A stretch of 64,000 bases of DNA from Uloborus plumipes (lineage: Eukaryota > Arthropoda > Arachnida > Araneae > Uloboridae). Below the pieces are notes generated by a model. The model worked only from the letters and a program-made list of their open reading frames with translations. It was not told where the DNA came from and made no database searches. A program made the position numbers and the translations under genes. Positions 58,546 through 64,000 of the stretch are shown in pieces (within the stretch, counting starts at the first letter, position 1; each line of letters begins with the position of its first letter). The stretch lies in NCBI GenBank assembly GCA_038373865.1, contig JAXGGA010000027.1, positions 1 to 64,000 on the forward strand. Reading direction: 5' to 3'.

Positions 58546-61153
58546 TTACTTTTCCGATATAATCAGAAATTGAGTAATACATATTAAAGGATCAAGATAT
58601 AATTCACTGTAGAATAATTTCATTTAATTGAAAAGGGAACTTAGTCCTTTCTAAACTTAAATTATTTCTTTTGATTGATTTAAGAATAGTATTTATTTAA
58701 GGAAAGCGAAAAAACCTTATTTCCTTAACTTTTTACCAAATTGCTGCGCAAGAAAAAACACATTTACCGCTTTCGAAAAAGATAATTTATTTTTCTTGTT
58801 CTCCAATCTCGGTATTAGGTTTTCTTTTTTACTTCTCGGTGTTAGAAGAGTTGCTTGCACGTGACTGAATACAATAGAATTTATATTTATTCATGTGCAA
58901 GCTGTACTCCAGATTGTATCCCACTTGAATGAATTGGAGGAAGATTATCCATTCTGCAGGAGATGGCTGCAAGCTACTAGAAGTGGGTGATTTCCCTTGC
59001 CTACTTTTTGTGTATTGTTGACATGTAACAATTATACCTAAATACTTAATCATTTATTCAGATATAATACTTGTTTGAATGATTTATTTTTTGAATTTCG
59101 TACAGTAGTAAATGAATATGTTTTAAAGATATGTTTTGAAAACAATATGTAGTCATTCAAGACTTTTTTTCATTCATCAAGTTATTCAAAGGTAAGGGTG
59201 GAAAGACTAAAATAAAAAAAAAAGAGATGACCGACTCTACGTTTAAAAAGTACAATCTTTGTTTTTGAATGAGTAGAAATTAATTATTTCAAAGACTAAA
59301 GAATATATCCGGATCTAAATTAAGATGGAGCTCCCCAACCACATGACTGCAAACACCATTGTGGCCGCTACTGTGATGACGATAAAAATGTAGAGATTTT
59401 CTATTAAAAAAAATGCTGTTCAAAAAAATCCTTTTTTTTTTATAGTTCGCTGCATAAAAGTGAAAATGGTTTTCAAGACTGATTTTGCTCAAATCTAATT
59501 GCAATAAGAATTTGGTGGCTAAAGGGGCTATGTTACATTTTTTGAAAATACAATCTGAACCCAGGTAAGCAAATAAAACTTTGTTACACAACCAATTCCC
59601 TTCAATAGAGAGAAGCATGCAGTTCCTTTCTCGAAAATAGCAGCACATAGACATAATAGTGTTCAGCTCCACATACTGCGATGAATAATGGTTTTAGAAA
59701 GTGAATACAACAAATATAAACCAGAGATTGAAACTAATAGATGCACACGTGGACGGCTGTTAACGAGCAGAAATATCACCATGCCTAATAATTACGGAGC
59801 AATTTCCAATAAAATGAAGTGGTAAAATCGCAGTGACTTTAATATATTTATATTTTTGTATAGTCTAGATTTTGTGTAAATTTAATAATTATTTGTTTTG
59901 CTCAGGAATATTAGCAAAAATAAATAAATAAATAAATAAAATACCGTGCTAAGTTTTTTGTCCAATTATTAATACAACGTGATAAAACTGACGTCTGTCC
60001 TCCGATCAATATTGTAAAACATGATCTCAGGCTCAAAAAGGTTAAGGGCTTCTGACTTCAGCAATTATGTTTAAATTGTTACATAACTTCATACACACCA
60101 CGCGTTATATCGCTCTTAGTCGAAGGCATCAAAAAAGTGCGTCAGAAAAATTAATCATGTGTACTCAGGGAGGGTACATAGCTTTAGGTACGCCCCTCTT
60201 GGAGGATTTCTATGCTACCACACTCCTATTTTAGGCTTATCCAAAAAATAGTTATAATAGAAACAGTAATAGTATGATGATATATTTGTGAGATATTTGC
60301 AATCATCAATTTTATTTTAAGATAACAAGAATCGTAATTTCGATGAAAAGGTAGATAGCTTCAGCTTGGTATTCTTCCACAATTGTGCCCTTTTTTTGTC
60401 ATTTTTCTTTTTTTCCTAATTTTTTATATTTTCTTCTTTTTTTTATTGGAGTTGAAATACGGTTTACAACAAGCGAGAAAAGCTCATGGAAAAAGTCAAG
60501 TGACCTAAAGACGGGCAGAAAATTAATCGCTTTTGCCCCTTTTTTGTATTTTTTTAAATAGCTATTTCTATACTTCATTTTTTACCGATATTTTCCAGCT
60601 TTTCTCTTTTCCTATTCCACTTATATCGGCATCTGATGAAATGAGCGATTTTTTTTCTATCTTAACAGGATTTGGTAAATTTCCTTTCGTCAAAATATAA
60701 ACGAAGTTTGAAATATTTTATTTTAAAACAAATCTTTTAATTTTTCCTATGTGTGAAATTGTGAAAGCAAAATAGTACTTAAAACATTGCTCCTTACAGG
60801 AAAGCAAAAAAAAAAAATAATAAATAAATAAAATAAAATAGAATTTTAATACTTTTCAACTAAAAATCTTGATAAAAATCATCTTATCACACCGTAATAT
60901 GTTAGTAGAAAAAAAGTATTTTTTCCTATTGACTTCAGCATAAATGATTTAATGTATTCATACACATCTAAAGTTCTATTATGATGTTATTTTTGTAAAA
61001 TATTGAGGTTTGTTTAACTTTCGGGAAATGTGAGTGAAAATGTTCACGGATGGTTTAATTTACCACATTACGGGCCACCTTTGTTTGAAGTTTATAGAAA
61101 CTTAAAAGGAAATTACTCATTTATTTTAAAATTTATGAATACATGACAGGTAC
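58546..61153. other. No gene recognised
   Basis: This is AT-rich sequence. Around 59325-59400 the minus strand reads a hydrophobic stretch (IFIVITVAATMVFAVMWLGS) ending in a stop, with GCCACAATGG before its Met, but I see no donor site or continuation and do not call an exon. Confidence 0.5.
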
Positions 61154-61276
61154 AATAAAACACACTTTAGCTGATGCTAACGGTAAAATTCCAATAATTT
61201 GAAAGAAACGACATAATAAAACATACTTTAGCTGATGCTAACGGTAAAATACCAATAATTTGAAAGAAATAACATA
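61154..61276. repeat. Tandem duplication, unit about 61 bp
   Basis: ATAAAACA(C/T)ACTTTAGCTG, ATGCTAACGGTAAAAT and CCAATAATTTGAAAGAAA occur twice in direct succession with a few substitutions. Confidence 0.85.
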
Positions 61277-62591
61277 TTTGAATAGCAAAACTTCATACTG
61301 CTATGTTTTTATTTGACCGGTTTGTACTAATCAGAAAAAGGCAATCAACACAGGGAACTTAAAACCTTCCTCATAATGCAAGAAAAGACAAAAGTTTTAC
61401 ATAAAATGTGAAAAACTTGCACTGAAAACGTTGCTAACTTTTTTCGTGCACACCCGAAAGCAAATTTCTTCAATGTATCGATGCACAGATTTCTGTGCAT
61501 CTAACACGAGAATTTGCATCAATGTGTACAAACATACATATATTTGGAGACTTTTATCTCACCAAATTTTGATAAATTTTCAGCAGTTACTTTTTGTTTT
61601 CAAAGGACACATTTCTTCTAGATAGTTCGCTACTATGCTAGCATAAAACTAAATTTTTAATAATGCAATAAATGCTCATTTCAGAGTTTACCAACACCAC
61701 GCAATAAGATTAAACTGCAAAAAAAAAAAAAAACTTCTCTTGCTTTCGCAATCGTCAATATATTTATCCGTGCGTTTTTCATCTTTCTGAAACTGCAAAT
61801 TATAATAGAAAAGAACATAACATTGTTTTCTAAATCAAGAACTGCGATCAATGTGCGTGATCAAACAGAAGTTCTTATCTACTCCGATCCCTTATAGTGG
61901 ATTCGAAATCCTTTTATCCTTAATCTTATCATTTTATCCGTGAAACATGCTTTCTGCATCGATCACGATTAAGGCAATTGCTCCCTAAAGTTTTGATACA
62001 GAGAACTTGATTTCTAGTTTCTTGTAAAAGAACAGGTCTACTAAGAAGATCGATACAAATAAACGACAATAAATGGAAGAATTCTCCATTGCAGAAAAAC
62101 ATTTTACTTTAAGTTTGTTTATCTTCACTTTATTCTAGCTCCTCTTTCATGTTTTGGTTTGACTACTTGAGATGTTTCAGAATTTGGGTGTAAAATGTTC
62201 TTTATGTAAAAGGATTACAAAAAGAGAGAGAAAGAAACGATTTCATTTTTATTGGCTTAAGAATGCCAAGCACTTACATATAGACACAGGCAAATATAAG
62301 GGAGGAAAGGTAAAAATTTGTTTCAATTTAAAATCATGAACATTTAAATTCTACTTTCAGTACAAAACGTAAATTTTATTAAATAATTAAAAAGAAAAAC
62401 ATCTAAAACCAATTATTTTTGTCTTAAGAAATGGTAAGAGTTAAATTTGAATTTTTTTTCCACATTAATTTCAAATAAGATATATGGCTAAAATTAAAAC
62501 TACTGAACTACAAGGAAGTATTTGGATTTTTTTGTTAAAAATGTATGTACTATGTTATTGAAAATAATTGACAGTAAGACAGTTAACAACG

Positions 62592-62772
62592 ATACAGTCG
62601 AGTCTGCTTAGTAGAATAGCGATTTTGCCACGAAAAAATATTCTAATAAGCGGGATATTCCATTATCCATATATCAAAATAATGCATTACAATGGTTTGG
62701 TGCATTGAAAATACATTATATTAAGCGGGATATTCTTTTAACCGATATTCTAATAAGCGGGCTCGACTGTAT
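62592..62772. mobile_element. pogo/Tigger-like MITE (AATAAGCGGG type)
   Basis: TACAGTCGAGTCTGCTTAGT and CTAATAAGCGGGCTCGACTG then TA are inverted ends, and AATATTCTAATAAGCGGGAT recurs internally. It is non-coding, with TA at both borders. Confidence 0.75.
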
Positions 62773-64000
62773 TTGTAATTGGCTTCTTCAGGATGATAAA
62801 ATTGAAAACAAAAGCCATTAAATTAAAAGTTATCAAAAACATAAAATTTTCTTTCTGCTCTAGTTAGTTAATCATAACGAATTTTTTAAGATTTAATCAA
62901 AATACTGTCAGTAAAAAAAAAAAAAAAAATTATTCCAAACTGTTTTCAAACATTACCAACTAAATTTTAGGTTTAACATCTTCTTCCAATATTTTCATTC
63001 ATTATTCCATTTTTATAAAAAGAAAAAACAAACGATTTTGTAAAGTTTGTACCATATTTATACTTGTTTTTTGTTATTAAGGTAATAATCACAGTAAAAT
63101 CCACAATAAAGTGAATCAATAAACTCGTGTCTTTTAACTATAACAAGAACAATGTTGTGTGTTTTCGAATAAGGATGTTAGTTGTTTACGTATCTGATGA
63201 ATTATCTTTGGTTTATTTATAGCTGCATCATTTACTTGATTAAGTTTGCCTTTTAAATCAACATTAATGTTTTTAGATATTTCTCAGAAACTTGAGCAAA
63301 CTAACTTTCGTAGATAAATTTTGTTGTTCTAAGGAATTTTATTCACTTGAAAGGCTTTTGAGAGTCAAGAAAATTTTTTAAAGCGCCTGGATTTATTTTG
63401 AGACACAGAAATGAAGTTGAATTATTATTTTCTAAAGGATTTTGTAAAAAAAGAAAAAAAAATAGAGAAAATTTCATAGAACTGTTTTGAAGTTCAGAAC
63501 TCCTTGTGTAATTCCAAAGCAAGTGCCAAGAACTTTCATTGCATGTTTTATCTTTAACAATGTTAGATTCCTCAAAGTTTATTACCAATGAATGGTCTAC
63601 GTATAAGCCGCAAACGTTCAAAAACAAGTTGTTGTCTGGCAAAATGAACCTAATTTCTAATTTTATCTAAAGTTGAAACATATATTATAGCCTATGTATT
63701 AACTATTCTAGACACAAATTTGCAGAAGGAATAACAAAACTCAGCAAATTAAAGCATGTAGTCTAAAAATTTATTGAAATGATAAAATTAAATGAAAAAA
63801 TAGTCATTAAATCTATAGCTCTTTATAAGAAGCATAACTCAAAGAAATACCAAACAGTATGTTTGTATACCGAGAATGGTAATTTAAATGTACTTAGAGA
63901 TCTTTAATGTAATTTTAGGATAACTTCAGATAAAAAAAGGAAAACATAATTAAAAAGGCGTTGGAAATAATGCGAAGAGTTTCTACAACATTATATATAA
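62773..64000. other. No gene recognised
   Basis: A 99-codon minus ORF at 63343-63642 is interrupted by low-complexity Phe codons and matches no family I know. The rest is AT-rich sequence. Confidence 0.45.

Noticed and set aside
59325..59400. Possible first exon or membrane segment (MVFAVMWLGSSILI) with a good Kozak context
   Set aside because: It runs into a TAG after 14 codons and has no GT donor in the frame; no continuation found.
63343..63642. 99-codon minus ORF with mixed composition
   Set aside because: It is interrupted by low-complexity Phe runs, with no motif, ATG or splice context I can support.

Overview
This is a eukaryotic genomic window. It is AT-rich and dominated by introns, microsatellites and DNA transposons, with a gene split into small exons by canonical GT/AG introns of 1.6 to 16.6 kb. 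Dense Tc1/mariner and piggyBac-type elements, a Penelope-like fragment and very long (TA)n tracts suggest an arthropod. A chelicerate, probably a spider, is my best guess, but that is inference and not proven by the sequence. There is no operon, CRISPR array or prokaryotic feature.

One host gene is well supported. It lies on the minus strand and runs from about 44962 down to 17351. Six coding exons join in frame (73+198+154+98+156+275 nt = 954 nt, 317 residues plus stop). They encode a signal peptide, one CUB domain, one LDL-receptor class A domain, a transmembrane helix directly after it, and a short cytoplasmic tail ending in a PDZ-ligand-like Thr-Val-Val. Exons 2 to 6 are firm. Exon 1 (signal peptide) is a phase-matched inference. 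Nearly all of 17626-44889 is therefore intron, and it is full of inserted repeats.

Layout: 1-663, a 244-bp direct duplication and a GACA microsatellite. 664-17350, repeat-rich flank with MITEs, a decayed Tc1-like element (13020-14756) and an internally deleted mariner (14985-15660), ending in the 3' flank of the host gene. 17351-44962, the host gene; its last intron carries a foldback with arms over 900 bp (17826-20143), a segmental duplication in which one copy has a TTAA-targeting MITE and the other keeps the empty site (24106-25335), and several MITEs. A Penelope-like GIY-YIG fragment (35917-36540) and a small coding-looking ORF (39024-39296) lie in other introns. 44963-50989, upstream flank with a 160-bp minisatellite and a TTAA MITE. 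50990-58545, a pile-up of four different DNA transposons interleaved with (TA)n tracts, including an uninterrupted 343-codon Tc1-like transposase gene that has lost its first catalytic Asp. 58546-64000, mostly unrecognised AT-rich sequence with one pogo-like MITE.

The mobile elements are not functionally linked to the host gene. Their relevance is that they make up much of its introns and flanks.
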